A stretch of 64,000 nucleotides of DNA from Monodelphis domestica (GCF_027887165.1 NC_077227.1:65110607-65174606), one strand, 5' to 3'; shown: positions 35,620-47,041, counted from the stretch's first letter. Numbers and translations are program-made. The notes: a model not told the origin generated them from the letters alone.

Positions 35620-35790
35620 TTCTATAGTAGACCTTTCCTGATCCCCCAGTCCTCCTAGTTGTTAGTATTTTCTCCTTGAAATTGGTGTATTCGTTTGTAG
35701 TTACTTTCCTGTGCATGTTTTACCTTAGAACATGATTACTCCAGAGCAGGGGATGTTTCATTTGTTTTCATCATCCTTGGCACAAGGATA
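35620..35790 (+). mobile_element. L2 LINE 3' fragment
   Basis: TAGACCTTTCCTGATCCCCC, then CAGAGCAGGGGATGTTTCAT and CATCATCCTTGGCACAAGGA. Confidence 0.5.
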
Positions 35791-36080
35791 ACTTTCTCTC
35801 CACACCTTGCATACTAAAAACCAACCAAACACTCCCCCTCCCCCCCAACCAAACAAACATAATTTTATTGGTTTTAGAGACTCCCAGAAAGGAATCCTTC
35901 CTCCAAGATCAGCACCTTCACTGAAATCTAGAGTATTAGAATATTTTTTGGGCAACCGAAAAGTTAAGTCACTTTTTCCCTTTCCAATTCTTTTTGATTT
36001 CGAAGCCAGCTCTGTCTACTACATTATACTGCCTTGAACAGAAGAGACACTTAATAAAACTTTGTTGAATCAATTGAATT

Positions 36081-36120
36081 TAATCAACAAATACTAAAAT
36101 ACTAATCAACAAATACTAAA
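36081..36120 (+). repeat. 22-bp tandem duplication
   Basis: TAATCAACAAATACTAAA occurs at 36081-36098 and 36103-36120. Confidence 0.85.
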
Positions 36121-36184
36121 AAGGGTTCTTCATTTTTTGGTTGGACTGTCCCTCCCTTATCCCTCTGTCCACTTGACTGTCTGG

Positions 36185-36320
36185 AGACACCTTTAGAACT
36201 CCCTTCAGAATAATGTTTTTAAGTGCATAAGTAAAATATGTAGGATCACAAAGGAAACCAATTTGATTGAAATGAGTTGTTTAAATATTTAAAAAATGAG
36301 TTTATGATTCCTTGCGCTAG
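36185..36320. repeat. DNA-transposon-like relic
   Basis: CCTTCAGAATAATGTTTTTA and GTAGGATCACAAAGGAAACC parallel 39755-39880 (CCTTTTTAGAATCATGATTT; TATAGGATTATAAAATTAG). They are two copies of one old element. Confidence 0.45.
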
Positions 36321-36639
36321 AACAATTATGTTTCAGATCATTTTCCTCCCTAATTTTAGGTTTCCCTTCCCTAGAAGAAATATGCCTCTTTAAATTAATT
36401 GGTAAAGACCAGTCTTCAGTCCTTTTGTGCGTTATTCCTTGATGGACTGTTCTCAGTTCCCTTAAAGTGAAAATTATAAAGGTGATAACAAAAGTGAAAC
36501 AGTTTTTGCCATTATCTATTTGTCAGAAACGGTGAAAAGAGAAGTAAGGGAGAGGATACAAACACTGGTCCTCCTGGTGGCCTCAGTGGCCTCTCAGACA
36601 CTGTCCCTCTAAGGGAAGCAAAGGGATGAATTAATTGCT

Positions 36640-37165
36640 AGCTTGGAAGCATAAACCTTGGAGAGAAAAAAAGAATCATTAATTCTAATTCCATTAAGAT
36701 GCATTTTATTTAAATGAGAAAATGCAGCAATTTAGCAAGAGCTTAGGATAGTAATGGGGAAAATGTTCCTTCTTTATCACTTTGCAGGTTTTGGCTGGCT
36801 CCTTTTCAGCACCACTTTGTTATCCACTGTCAGACATGATAGGAGCCACTTTCCCCCATATTTAGAACCCTGGTTTCTCATCTCTCCTCATCCCCATAAT
36901 TGTGCAGCACTTGCTCATAGAACTTCCAAATATATTTTTAATTTGCATTTGTGAAAAAAAATATGGAACGCTAAGTGAAACTAATGCTTCATTAAGAAGG
37001 ATGTTCCCCAAACTCCTTGGCTGAATCTGAGTAATTTCCCTTACCACCTTCAGGGCTTGTGGTAGGAGCTGGGGAGGGGTGGGGGGAGCTCATCTGAAAA
37101 GTGTAATTAATGTTCACTTTGTAGGGCACCCACCACAGCTACACCCAATTAAGCGTTTGATGAAT
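36640..37165. promoter_or_regulatory. Candidate conserved noncoding element (unproven)
   Basis: Free of recognised repeats and unusually rich in homeodomain-type TAATTA/ATTAAT cores: AATCATTAATTCTAATTCC, TTTTAATTTGCATTTGTG, GTGTAATTAATGTTCACTTT, CACCCAATTAAGCG. The mix of GC-rich and AT-rich blocks is typical of vertebrate enhancers. This is inference only; no conservation data were used. Confidence 0.25.
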
Positions 37166-37269
37166 GCTTTTGGAGGGGGCTGAAACGGGTTGCTTCTGCA
37201 GAGAGGCAGTGTAGGTAGCCAATTTTGGTTGGGTGCTTTCAAGATAGGCATGCTCTGCCCCAATCTTTC

Positions 37270-37535
37270 TTCCATTCAGGTAATAATCATGAGCATTTAT
37301 GTAGCATATTAAAGTTTGTAAAGTCCTTGATAGATGCATACATAATATTACTGGAGCCCCCAAACTACCTTGTGAAGTAGGTTTTATTAGTATGAATAGC
37401 CCCATTTTACAAATGGGCAATTTGAGGCTCAGAAGTTAAGTATCTTGATCAGGGGCAAGTATCTAGTACCTGTCAGAGACAGGGTTCAAACTCCAGTCTA
37501 CTTGACTCTAAGGCAAACACTCTATTCAACTCTCT
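37270..37535 (-). repeat. MIR-type SINE
   Basis: Antisense, full length: TGTAGCATATTAAAGTTTGT, CCCCATTTTACAAATGGGCA, CAGGGTTCAAACTCCAGTCT. Confidence 0.75.
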
Positions 37536-37849
37536 CAGAGATTGATATAATATTAGCATCTCATTCCTTTGGCCTAAGAATTGTCCCCACTAGGTTCCTT
37601 TATTAAAATCAGTGCCTCCATTTTGGGAGGATCTCAGGATATGCTTTCTTCTTTTACCTCTCATTTCTGGTCCTGACTCTGAACTTTATTATACCCAAGA
37701 GTTGTCTTAACATCCTTGGCCATACCATACCCCTTATCTTATCGGTGAATTTATTCTTAGACCTCCATTTTGGAGAGGGACCAAGATGGCTATCCTTCAT
37801 TTCTTTCCCCCCAAAGTTGGAAGTTATGCATCTAAATCTCTGGACTTTG

Positions 37850-38022
37850 CCTTCTTGATCCTTTGTGAGTACTTTCTCCCTTCTCCCTTTGTACCAGCTC
37901 TATTTTATTAGAATGTAAGCTCCTTGAGGACAAGAACCATTTTCCACTGACATTTATTTATATCTTCAGTGCATTTTAATACTGGGCATATAAGAAGTAC
38001 TTAATAAATGCTTCTCATGTAC
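37850..38022 (+). mobile_element. L2 LINE 3' end
   Basis: TTAGAATGTAAGCTCCTTGA, GGACAAGAACCATTTTCCAC, GTACTTAATAAATGCTTCTC. Confidence 0.8.
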
Positions 38023-38099
38023 CTACCTACCTGAATCCCTTTTATAGCATCTCTAAGAAATGGTTGTCCAGTTTTCATCTAAAAGACCTTTGGTGAGTG

Positions 38100-38400
38100 G
38101 GTCAAATTCTAACCATCCTTCAGGGCCAAGTATAAGATCCATCTCCACTAGTTAGCTTCCCTTAACTATTCTAACTCAAAACGACCTCTTCCCTTTGATT
38201 TCCTAGAAGGTGTTTATTGTCTGCTCTGCATACCTATCGCCTGACCATGAAATATCTTGTATTAATGATTTCATCTCTGTTTCTCTATTAATTTCTCTCT
38301 CTTTCCCTCTTCCCTACCTGGTCCTTATGAGGATGCTCTTATAATTGAATACCCACAGGTTAGAGGTGCTCCAATGTTAAGATTTTTGTTCCTTTCCTGA
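38100..38400 (+). mobile_element. L2-like LINE fragment
   Basis: CATCCTTCAGGGCCAAGTAT and ATCCATCTCCACTAG, then a run of L2-like pyrimidine-rich sequence; worn. Confidence 0.4.
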
Positions 38401-38436
38401 TTTGCTTTCAAGGTCTCTTTTCTCATCTCTCAAATG

Positions 38437-38672
38437 TTGTTGTAAAGTCATTTCAGTCACAATTGACTTTTTGTGATCTTATTTGGTATTTTTTTTCAAA
38501 GACAAGGAAGTGTGTTGCCATTTCCTTATGGAGCTCATTTTATAGATGAGGAAACTGAAGCAAACAAGGTTGAGCTAGGACATATCTGAGGCCAGATTTG
38601 AATTCAGGAAGAAAAGTCTTCCTGACTTTAGTCCGAGAGCTCTATCCACTGTTCTGCCTAGCTGCCCCGGCC
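38437..38672 (-). mobile_element. Mar1-like CORE-SINE inserted in a MIR tail
   Basis: GTTGTTGTAAAGTCATTTCA tail, CORE GATGAGGAAACTGAAGCAAA, end GTTCTGCCTAGCTGCCCC. The host MIR phrase TCATCTCTCAAATG stops at 38436 and resumes TATCAAATGAGGGAGTTGGA at 38673, so TCAAATG is duplicated (38430-38436, 38675-38681). Confidence 0.82.
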
Positions 38673-38754
38673 TATCAAATGAGGGAGTTGGATTAGAATA
38701 TCTCCAAGGTTCCTTTGAGTTCTAATCCGCTAAGACTATGGTCATGGTTGTCTG

Positions 38755-38990
38755 ATGGTCAGCAAGCAAAAATTAAGTGCTTACTATGTGCCAAGCACTG
38801 TGCTAAGTGCAGGGAGTACCAATATAAGCAAAAAGAAAGACTTCTGCCCCCCCAAAGAACTCATATTTGAATGAGAAAGATAGTCTATAAAAGGAAACTG
38901 AAAAGAGAGTGAGGAGGAAAAAGGCATCTGGTGGGGCCATGACGGAAGACTCTAGAGAAGTACATACAGCCTGGTGGTGTAATGGAGGAA
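38755..38990 (+). repeat. Ancient LINE-like relic (copy 5)
   Basis: TTAAGTGCTTACTATGTGCC, AAGCACTGTGCTAAGTGCAG, then AAGAACTCATATTTGAATGA, the same opening as copies 2 and 4. Confidence 0.55.
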
Positions 38991-39459
38991 TTAGTTGGTA
39001 GTAAAAGGATAGAGAAGATCTTCCCCTGAAAATTCCTCCATTATAGAGGGAAGTGAAGAGGGGAGCTGACTTTGGCATCATCCTTAATTGGAGGTGCTGG
39101 GGACAGCTAATCCAAATCAGCAGGAGGGGCCTTCAGGGATAGATGGTTCTTTGGAGGGATGGATTCCAGGGTTGATGGAATCTTCTAGGATGAAGATGTT
39201 TCTGGGGCATAGTCCAGAGGAATGCCTTTCCTGGGAAGTTCTAACAAATCATCCCACAATCAATCATTGGAGCACCCAGCCCAGTGCACATAGAGTGCAC
39301 TAAATCTACACTTACAAAATAAATGATGTTACTTACTAAACAAATCAAAGAAAGGAATGAATGCCTGAATCTTCTGTCCATGAGTGAGGCCTTAGGTGGT
39401 TAGAATATGGGCATCTTTTCACCCCCTACTTACTATCTTGAGATCTTTTTGGTGCATTT
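38991..39459. other. No recognised feature
   Basis: Unique by eye; short open frames only. Confidence 0.3.
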
Positions 39460-39890
39460 TAAACCAGGGCTTCTAAACATTTTCTGTATTAAGGACCCCT
39501 TTGGCTGTTCCTAAGAAGCCTATGAATAACTTCCTTCCCCCACTCCCAGCTTTTTTATTTTCTTAAGCCCTTACTTTCTGTTGGAATCAGTTTTAAGGCA
39601 GAAGAGCAGCAAGGGCTAGGCAATTGGAATTAAATGACTTTCTTAGAGTCACACAGCTAGAAATTGTCTGAGGTCAGATTTGAACCCAAGTCCTCTCAAC
39701 TCCAGACCTGTCAGTCTATCCACTGTGCTCTCTAGCTGCCCCCTATGGAACCCTTTTTAGAATCATGATTTTTAAATTCATAAAACAAGATATATAGGAT
39801 TATAAAATTAGTCACTTAAATTGAAGCTAAGTTATCAAGATATTTTATAAAAAGAGTTCACAGACCCCAGATAAACTCCTAACTTAGAGG
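39460..39890. repeat. DNA-transposon-like relic split by a SINE
   Basis: AACCAGGGCTTCTAAACATT and TTAAGGACCCCTTTGGCTGT at the left; GAACCCTTTTTAGAATCATG and TTCACAGACCCCAG at the right. Pattern of a hAT-type nonautonomous element interrupted at 39556-39744. Confidence 0.5.
39556..39744 (-). mobile_element. WSINE1-like CORE-SINE
   Basis: GCCCTTACTTTCTGTTGG, CAAGGGCTAGGCAATTGGAA, CTTAGAGTCACACAGCTAGA, end GTGCTCTCTAGCTGCCCCC. Confidence 0.88.
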
Positions 39891-39891
39891 G

Positions 39892-40118
39892 AAGCTAGGT
39901 GGCAAATATATAGAGCACTGGACTAAAGTTCAGAAGATTCACATTCCTGAGTTCAAAGCTGGTCTTAGACTCACACTAGTTGGCTGACTCTGAATGAATC
40001 ACTTAACTCTGTTTGCCTCAGTTTCTTCATCTAAAAAATAATCTAGAGAAGGAAATAGTGAACCACCCAGTGTCTTTTCCAAGAAAATCCCATATGGGAT
40101 CACAAAGAGTTGAGTATG
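39892..40118 (+). mobile_element. Mar1-like CORE-SINE, sense
   Basis: The clearest sense-orientation Mar1-like copy: head GAAGCTAGGTGGCAAATATA, B-box TGAGTTCAAAGCTGG, CORE CTGTTTGCCTCAGTTTCTTC, tail GAGAAGGAAATAGTGAACCA, end GTTGAGTATGACAAC. Confidence 0.85.
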
Positions 40119-41035
40119 ACAACTAGAGGGATGAAAGACTGGAAGAAAAGTAGCAACCTATTTTCAAGGTCAAGCTGTCCATTTTTGACTGGTCTGTCAT
40201 GTTTAGGGGCTAGGAAGGCATGATGTGAACACCCACTCTGGGTTCATATGGAAAGAAGAATTTTCCACAAGTCTCCTTTGAACTCAACATTATGCCAAAG
40301 TATTTGAGGCATTTGTTTCCTTAGGGAAGGGGAGGAAAAAGTCCCAAATATAGTCTGAGAAGCCAATGTCTGTGAATGAAAAGTGTCTTGGGATTGATTA
40401 CTCACATAATCATCACTAGCATCACTACTATTATCATAATTATGATTATTAGCACATTTACTGCCTGCTAAACAAGGTGACAATGAAAATCCCCCTACAA
40501 GAGTGGGAAGCATGAATATTTCAGGTTAATGTAGCTGACACAAAGCAGAGAAAGGATGTCATTTCTATTTCCTCATAAAGGATACTGCATCTGTTTCTGA
40601 AAAGTAATTACACAATTATAAATGAACAATAATTTTCTTTTGAAACAGGGAATAGAGATAGCAACCTCACCGAGAGTCAGGAATGCAGTTAGAGGGTTCC
40701 TAGGGAGGAATTACTGGACTAACAAACCCCAACATTAGAAATGGAAACCTCGTGATGGTCAGAGAGGGCCAAGCTGGTCCTTATTGTCTCAGAGTTATTT
40801 GGGCTCTGCCTTTCTAGGAGCAGGCTGGTGGCATGAGCTCTGGTGATGGTGACAGGGAATGTCTTTAAACAATGATGTTTTCCTATCACAAAAGGGAGAG
40901 TATATGCATGGTTGTAGGGATGCTGGAAAGTAGATACAGTTTACACTCAATATCTTCTCCCTCAGAATTGTTTTCCTACCTTCTGGTTCACTGACTTTCA
41001 GAAAACCTATATTCCATTGTCCAGGACTCTGCTTT
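40119..41035. other. No recognised feature
   Basis: Unique by eye; contains a CATCA/TATCA-rich patch at 40410-40440. Confidence 0.35.
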
Positions 41036-41048
41036 AAACTAGATGATC

Positions 41049-41923
41049 AACCCTCCTGGTTAGAGGAATGCAAATCAAAACAACTCTAAGGTACCACCTT
41101 ACACCTAGCAGACTGGCCAATATGACAGTAAAGGAAAATAAAAAATGTTAGAGGTGATGTGGCAAAATTGGGACACCAATGCATTGATAGTTGAGTTGTG
41201 GATCGATCCAACCATTCTGGAAGACAATTTGGAACTATGCTGAAAGGGCTTTAAAAGAATGCTTGGCCTTTAATCCAGCAATACTGCTACTAGGTTTGTA
41301 TCCCAAAGAGATAAAAAAAAATGGGAAAGGATCTGTTTATACAAATTTTTTTAGAGCTGCACTTTTTGTGGTGGCAAAAAATTAGAAAATGAGGGAGTGT
41401 CCATTGATTGGGGAATGGCTGAATTAATTGTGGCATACGATGGTGATGGCATATTATCATGCTATAAGGAATAATGACTCATTTGATTTCTATAAGAACT
41501 AGAAAGACCTCCATGAACTGATGTGAAGTGAAATTAGCAGCACCATGAGAACATTGTATACAGTAACTGAAACATTATGAGACAATCAAATGTGATTGAC
41601 TTTGCTACTAAAAGCAATGCAATGATCCAGGACAATTCTGAGACTTATGAGAAAGAATGATATCCACAGCTAGAGAAAGAACTGTGGGAGTAGAAATGCA
41701 AAAAACAAACAAACAAACAAACAAACGTGATTTATCACTTGTTTATATAGGTATAGGATTTTGGGTTTTGGTTTTAAAAGATTGCTCTATTAAAAAAATG
41801 AGTAATATGGAAATAGGTTTTGAGTAATAATATACATATAACCCAGTGAAATTGCTTGTTGGCTCTGGGAGGGTGAAGGTGGTGGGAGGGATAAAATAAG
41901 ATAAAAATAAAATTAAAAAAAAA
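41049..41923 (+). mobile_element. 5'-truncated L1: ORF2 C-terminus and 3' UTR
   Basis: The frame from 41191 reads QPFWKTIWNYAERALKECLA, then NPAILLLGLYPKEIKKN and ALFVVAKN, clearly the C-terminal part of L1 ORF2. After it comes the 3' UTR with an AAAC run (41701-41727) and an A-rich tail. The likely target duplication is AAACTAGATGATC (41036-41048) and AAACTAGAAGACC (41924-41936), 10/13. Dead copy, only the last part of ORF2. Confidence 0.9.
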
Positions 41924-41936
41924 AAACTAGAAGACC

Positions 41937-42165
41937 TAGTGAAAATCCTTCCTCAGACATGAGATCCCTTTGGCAGTGTCTGATTGTGTGAACCTGGATA
42001 AGTCACTTCATATCTGTCTGTTTTCATTTCCTCATCTATAAGACCAAGATAATAACAACACTCACCATCCTCTTAGAGTTGACATAAAGATCAAATGAGG
42101 TTTACATATGCTAATTGCTTTGCAAATTAAAAGCACAATATAAATGTTAGCTATTAGAATCATCA
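41937..42165 (+). repeat. MIR-type SINE
   Basis: GTGTGAACCTGGATAAGTCA, CATTTCCTCATCTATAAGAC, AGATCAAATGAGGTTTACAT, end TATAAATGTTAGCTATTAG. Confidence 0.75.
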
Positions 42166-42179
42166 TCATCAATTAGTAG

Positions 42180-42355
42180 GATATGGAGGGTGGATCACTA
42201 GATTTAGAGTGAAAGGGCTTATATTAAAATTCAGCCTCTGCTACTCTGTGACCTTGGGCAAACACTTTACCTCTCTGATTCTCGTCTTTAATGGAGAGAT
42301 TTGGACTGGAGGACCCTTAAATTCCCTTACCCTTCTAAATTCTACCATTTTATAA
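42180..42355 (+). repeat. MIR-type SINE
   Basis: CTGTGACCTTGGGCAAACAC, TTTACCTCTCTGATTCTCGT, TTGGACTGGAGGACCCTTAA. Confidence 0.75.
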
Positions 42356-42554
42356 ATTGTCATGAATATGTAAGGAGAACTGTACTTACTCTTTATGGGT
42401 GATTATATTTATTTATATAATTGTAGTTCTTACATATAATATTTAAATAATTATACTATTTTACACAAGTTTAGATAATATTTATAGGTTACGAGTCCTT
42501 AATTTGTGTTTTCCATTTCCTATTGAGAGTAACAAAGGCTGTCATATCCAATAC

Positions 42555-42655
42555 ATATTCTTACTTTGAGCACAGGCCCTTGTTACCTACACATAATGCT
42601 GGGCACATAGAACAAGTTTAATAAATGCTGGTTAACTGGCTGACTGACTCTTTGG
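42555..42655 (+). mobile_element. L2 LINE 3' tail
   Basis: AATGCTGGGCACATAGAACA, GTTTAATAAATGCTGGTTAA. Confidence 0.6.
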
Positions 42656-43490
42656 AGACCTTGTTAACAGATTCTGAGGTTCCCATAGGAAGCAGCAGAG
42701 GGATTAGAATAGAAGTGGGCCTATTTAAGCCCAGAATTTACATTTACATTGATGTGACTCTAGGAATTGGGGAAGGTCCAATCTCAATTTCTTTATACAC
42801 ACACACACCCTCTATCCTGTAGCTGATGCCTGAAATTCCACCTTCCAAGTTTTCTTAGATAAAGCTTTTGATTCTCCTGGGATAAGAGCATTAATCTCTT
42901 AGCAGACATTCACGCTCAGTGTGATTAAATTTCACATTCTTTCCCAAGAGCAAATGCCTGGGTCATTGGGCAGAGAGGAGGTGGAGAAGAGGGCCTGAAA
43001 TGGGAGAAAAATATTCACATCCTTTAGTGGTCCAGAGGACAAACCGTGCAAGATGGCCATCAGCCATCTATTGCCAAGTATTTGCCAAGGAAGGCAAGGA
43101 TATTCTCCTTCCCGGCACCCTCCAGGGTTGCAAGAGGATAAGTTATTTCCTCTGGTAGCTTCCTCAATGCAGAAATACGCCATGTATTCAGTTTATGTTT
43201 CCTTTTCATGAAGATTGCAGTCATGGTAAAACATTATGGTTCCACCTCTTCCTCCCTCAGCTTGGGCATCTCTGATCTCTGCTGTTGCTGGATATTTAGC
43301 TCCATGGGAGACTAGTAGAGGGAAAAAGAGAGTGAGGGTGATGCTTTTCATGTCAGACCTAAGTCAGAGATCTCTAGATGGCAAATAAACTTGTTTCAGT
43401 CTTGATTTAGAATTTTCTTTTGCTCTGGATAATATGCCAACTCAGAGATTCTGGTCTTGAGAGATGCACAGAAAATCCCCTTATATCTGC
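42656..43490. other. No recognised feature
   Basis: Unique sequence, GC-richer around 42960-43150, with no exon recognised. The open frame at 42932-43183 (minus) has no known match from memory. Confidence 0.3.
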
Positions 43491-43494
43491 ATCT

Positions 43495-43996
<502 letters not shown>

Positions 43997-44029
43997 CCCC
44001 CAACCCCACAGGATCTTTAACTATATGTG

Positions 44030-44150
44030 TTCTATTTTTTGGAATCATGAAAACCCAAGTTCAAATCCAGACTCATACATTACTGGCTTTGTTAAGTAAA
44101 GTCACTTAAGTTAAGTGACTGGTATCTGGTAGGTGCTATATAAATGCTTA
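44030..44150 (+). repeat. MIR-type SINE fragment
   Basis: CCCAAGTTCAAATCCAGACT (B-box), then GGTAGGTGCTATATAAATGC. Confidence 0.5.
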
Positions 44151-44164
44151 TTCCCTTTTCAGGT

Positions 44165-44325
44165 CCCCCAGGTTCCTCCCCCTTGATAATCTGTAAACTC
44201 CTTGAAAGTAGGGATTGTTTCATTCCTGGGATTTCTATACTCAGCATTTAGCACAGGGTAAGTACATAATTAAGCACAGAGTAGGTACTTATTAGAACTT
44301 TTTGATTGATTAAACCATGCTTTAC
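44165..44325 (+). mobile_element. L2 LINE 3' end
   Basis: TCTGTAAACTCCTTGAAAGT, AGGGATTGTTTCATTCCTGG, AGTAGGTACTTATTAGAAC. Confidence 0.75.
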
Positions 44326-44419
44326 TTTTCAAACCTCTTTCTCTACTTTGAAGACTTTTCTCATCACACCTCTGACCATTTGTAAAATGTGCATGCTGAT
44401 GGTTTAAAAAAAAAAACTC

Positions 44420-44600
44420 TCATTTTTTGTATTAGAAAAGGTACTAAGTATTTTTCCCAAGGCAGAAGAGCAGTAAGGTCTAGGAAATTGAGATTAAATG
44501 ACTTGTCCAAGGTCACATAGCTAGGAAGTGTCTGAGGCTAAATTTGAATCCAAGACCTCCTATCTCTAGACTTGCCATCTAGCTGTCACTCTGATAGTTC
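44420..44600 (-). mobile_element. WSINE1-like CORE-SINE
   Basis: CCCAAGGCAGAAGAGCAGTA, CTTGTCCAAGGTCACATAGC, AATTTGAATCCAAGACCTCC; tRNA-like end diverged. Confidence 0.82.
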
Positions 44601-45009
44601 TTAAATTTTCTTTTCTCTCTTTTGAGATGGAATGGGGTTTGAATCTATGATTTCATTGGTTCAGGGTATACCAAGGGTGGAAACTCCCTCTACCATTCAA
44701 GCAGATCAGCAATTTTCCTATAATTGTATTGAGTCAGGAGAAAACCTTGATTTGCTGAACTGGGCTTCTCCCATAGAGGTGGATGTTGCTGAGGGAAAGT
44801 AACTCTGATGAGACACCATAGTCCCCAGTGACTGGATACTCTGCCTAACATGATTGGGTGCGAGTAAGGGAAGATAGACTCTTGTCAAGAGGTTCCTCCA
44901 TCCTGGGTCATCTTTGAAAATTGGAAATGGCTCTGATATCCTTCTTCAGACCTTTCTCTTTTGGGGACTCTTCTACTACCTTCTCTCCCTTGAACTTCCA
45001 AAAAATTTC
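44601..45009. other. No recognised feature
   Basis: Unique by eye. Confidence 0.3.
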
Positions 45010-45145
45010 TTGGGGGCACTGAATGGTAAAGTGAATTACCCATGGTTAAAACATGGTGCCATTGTATAGGAGAGAGAGAGAGGTTTTGACCCCAGGTTTT
45101 CCTGACTTCAGTCCTGCTCCCTATCCACTCTCTGGACTGCCTCTC
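45010..45145 (-). repeat. MIR-type SINE fragment
   Basis: GAATTACCCATGGTTAAAAC, TTTTCCTGACTTCAGTCCTG, TATCCACTC. Confidence 0.5.
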
Positions 45146-45360
45146 ATTTCTTAAATAGGCTTGTGAAATCAGAGGCAGCTATACCTCAACACAGTGTCCA
45201 TAGAACAATTCTTCAGACATTAAACATTCGCAGACTCTTAATAGTTGACTGAAGAATAGAAGAAGAACCAGTAAAGGGTACTGGAAAGTTGTGTGTGCCA
45301 TGGGTTAGGGGACTTCAGGGAAGATAGTGAACCAAGACTTCATCTGCTTCACAGTTTTGT

Positions 45361-45539
45361 TTTTTTAAACCCTCACCTTCCTTCTTAATACTCTTTATTG
45401 GTTCCAAGGCAGAAGAGCAGTAGGCATTGAGGGTTTAGTGACTTGCCCAGAGTCACGCAGCTATGAAGTATCTGAATCCAGATTTGAATCCAGGACCTCT
45501 TGTCTCTAGGTCTGGCTCTTGATCCATGGAGCTGCCTTT
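45361..45539 (-). mobile_element. WSINE1-like CORE-SINE
   Basis: AACCCTCACCTTCCTTCTTA, GACTTGCCCAGAGTCACGCA, GGACCTCTTGTCTCTAGGTC. Flanked by TGCTTCACAGTTTTGT (45345-45360) and TGCTTCAGAGTTCTGT (45540-45555), a 14/16 duplication. Confidence 0.88.
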
Positions 45540-45555
45540 TGCTTCAGAGTTCTGT

Positions 45556-46015
45556 TCTGTTACCCAGTTTTAAAATAGCTTTGGAAGATAGCCTTTGCCT
45601 TGGACCTAGATAATCTACAGCTGAGCAAGGTAAGGGAGGTGGTCATGCAAAGTCAGGACTCTGAACACTGAGCATGGAAGTCACACATGAGTGTAATTAA
45701 AAAAATTGTTTAACCACATTCCTACTCTGAATATGATTCCCTGTTCCTACACAGCAAAGCATTCTCAAAGCCTATAGATAGAAACACTCATTAACACTCA
45801 TAGCCCTCTGGAGGGTGGGAGAGAATTTTTTTTTCTCTCTTTCTTACACAGAGAGGGAAAACCATATTAGCTCATTTCCGAAATTGTCTTCTGGGGTTTG
45901 GAAATAGAAAGCATAAGAGCTCATCTTGGCCTGTAGTGGTGAGCCCGTGTTCTCATATACTCTCTTCTGTCCTTTGGCCTTAATCTTCCTGTCCTAACAG
46001 TAGCTTTCTTCAGAG
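45556..46015. other. No recognised feature
   Basis: Unique by eye. Confidence 0.3.
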
Positions 46016-46246
46016 CTAGGGCTCTTAACCTATAAGGTTCAGGAACCCCTGAGAGGTCCATGAAGAGATTTCTTGAGATCTGAAAACCTGAGTGAAAAAA
46101 ATTTCATCTTTATTTTCATTAACTTCATTGATATGTAGTATTTCGCTCAATTGTGAACATTAACAAACATTATTCCAAGATGGGGTTCATAGGTTTCACC
46201 AAACTACCAAAGGGGTCCATGACAAAAAAATGATTATCAGCCCTAG
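46016..46246. mobile_element. hAT-like nonautonomous DNA transposon
   Basis: Terminal inverted repeats CTAGGGCTCTTAACCT (left) and TGATTATCAGCCCTAG (right), 12 of 16 matching when inverted. Flanks CTTCAGAG and TTTTAGAG agree at 6 of 8 positions, the 8-bp duplication size of hAT elements. The internal phrase CCAAAGGGGTCCATGACA is familiar from mammalian relics. No transposase. Confidence 0.65.
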
Positions 46247-46264
46247 TTTTAGAGACCTTTTAAA

Positions 46265-46435
46265 ACTCATTCCAAGGACATAGTCATTTACTGAAGCTAT
46301 GATACCTAAATTATAGTCTCAGTTCTGCTGGCTGGCTGTGTTTCAGTTTTTCTGACTCAGAAATGTATAGAATAATATTTTCATTCCCCTTCTCTAGATA
46401 GGTTGTTAAAAGAAAAGAGACAACATTTTTAGAAG
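46265..46435 (+). repeat. MIR-type SINE, worn
   Basis: CTGGCTGGCTGTGTTTCAGT and AATAATATTTTCATTCCCC; low preservation. Confidence 0.35.
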
Positions 46436-46439
46436 TGCT

Positions 46440-46516
46440 GGGCATCTAGGTGGCTCAATGGTTTGAGAGTCAGTTCTGGAGATGGGAGGTCAAATGTGAC
46501 CTCAGATACTTCCTAA
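46440..46516 (+). repeat. WSINE1-like SINE head, sense, cut by a microsatellite
   Basis: GGGCATCTAGGTGGCTCAAT head and GGTCAAATGTGACCTCAGAT, stopping at CCATGTGTCCTTCC. Confidence 0.75.
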
Positions 46517-46676
46517 CCATGTGTCCTTCCTTCCTTCCTTCCTTCCTTCCTTCCTTCCTTCCTTCCTTCCTTCCTTCCTTCCTTCCTTCCTTCCTTCCTT
46601 CCTTCCTTCCTTCCTTCCTTCCTTCCTTCTTCCTTCCTTCCTTCCTTCCTTCCTTCCTCCCTCCCTCCCTCCCTCC

Positions 46677-46762
<86 letters not shown>
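46515..46762 (+). repeat. Compound (TTCC)n-(CTCC)n-(TC)n-(CA)n microsatellite
   Basis: TTCC at about 46515-46657, CTCC to 46675, TC at 46679-46712 and CA at 46720-46762, in one uninterrupted 248-bp block. Confidence 0.97.
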
Positions 46763-46767
<5 letters not shown>

Positions 46768-46895
46768 GCAGGGACTAAGCAAATGGTGTTAAGTGACTTT
46801 TCCAGGGTCACACACACAAGCTAGGAAATGTCTGAGATCAGATTTGAACCAGGTTCTCCTGATGCTCTATTCATTGTCCTATCTAGCTGCCCACC
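46763..46895 (-). repeat. SINE fragment, antisense, facing the one at 46440
   Basis: GGTGTTAAGTGACTTTTCCA, CAGATTTGAACCAGGTTCTC, CCTATCTAGCTGCCC. Carries an internal extra CACA run. Confidence 0.75.
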
Positions 46896-47041
46896 AGCCC
46901 CTTCTGCCCTGACTCCAGTCCATCTTTCTATCCGCTTTATCTAGCTAGTTTTCTCTACCCATCTTGGGTAAAATACTTACATTTTTGCAGGGGCCTTCAA
47001 TACCTGACCTTAAAGGAATATCTCTTGTATAAAGAGATTTT

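Noticed and set aside
41191..41385. 64-codon frame as a possible host gene
   Set aside because: Its sequence is the C-terminus of L1 ORF2 inside a truncated L1 with a poly(A)-like tail.
46450..46824. 124-codon frame with PSFL and TH repeats
   Set aside because: Read-through of the compound TTCC-TC-CA microsatellite between two SINE fragments.
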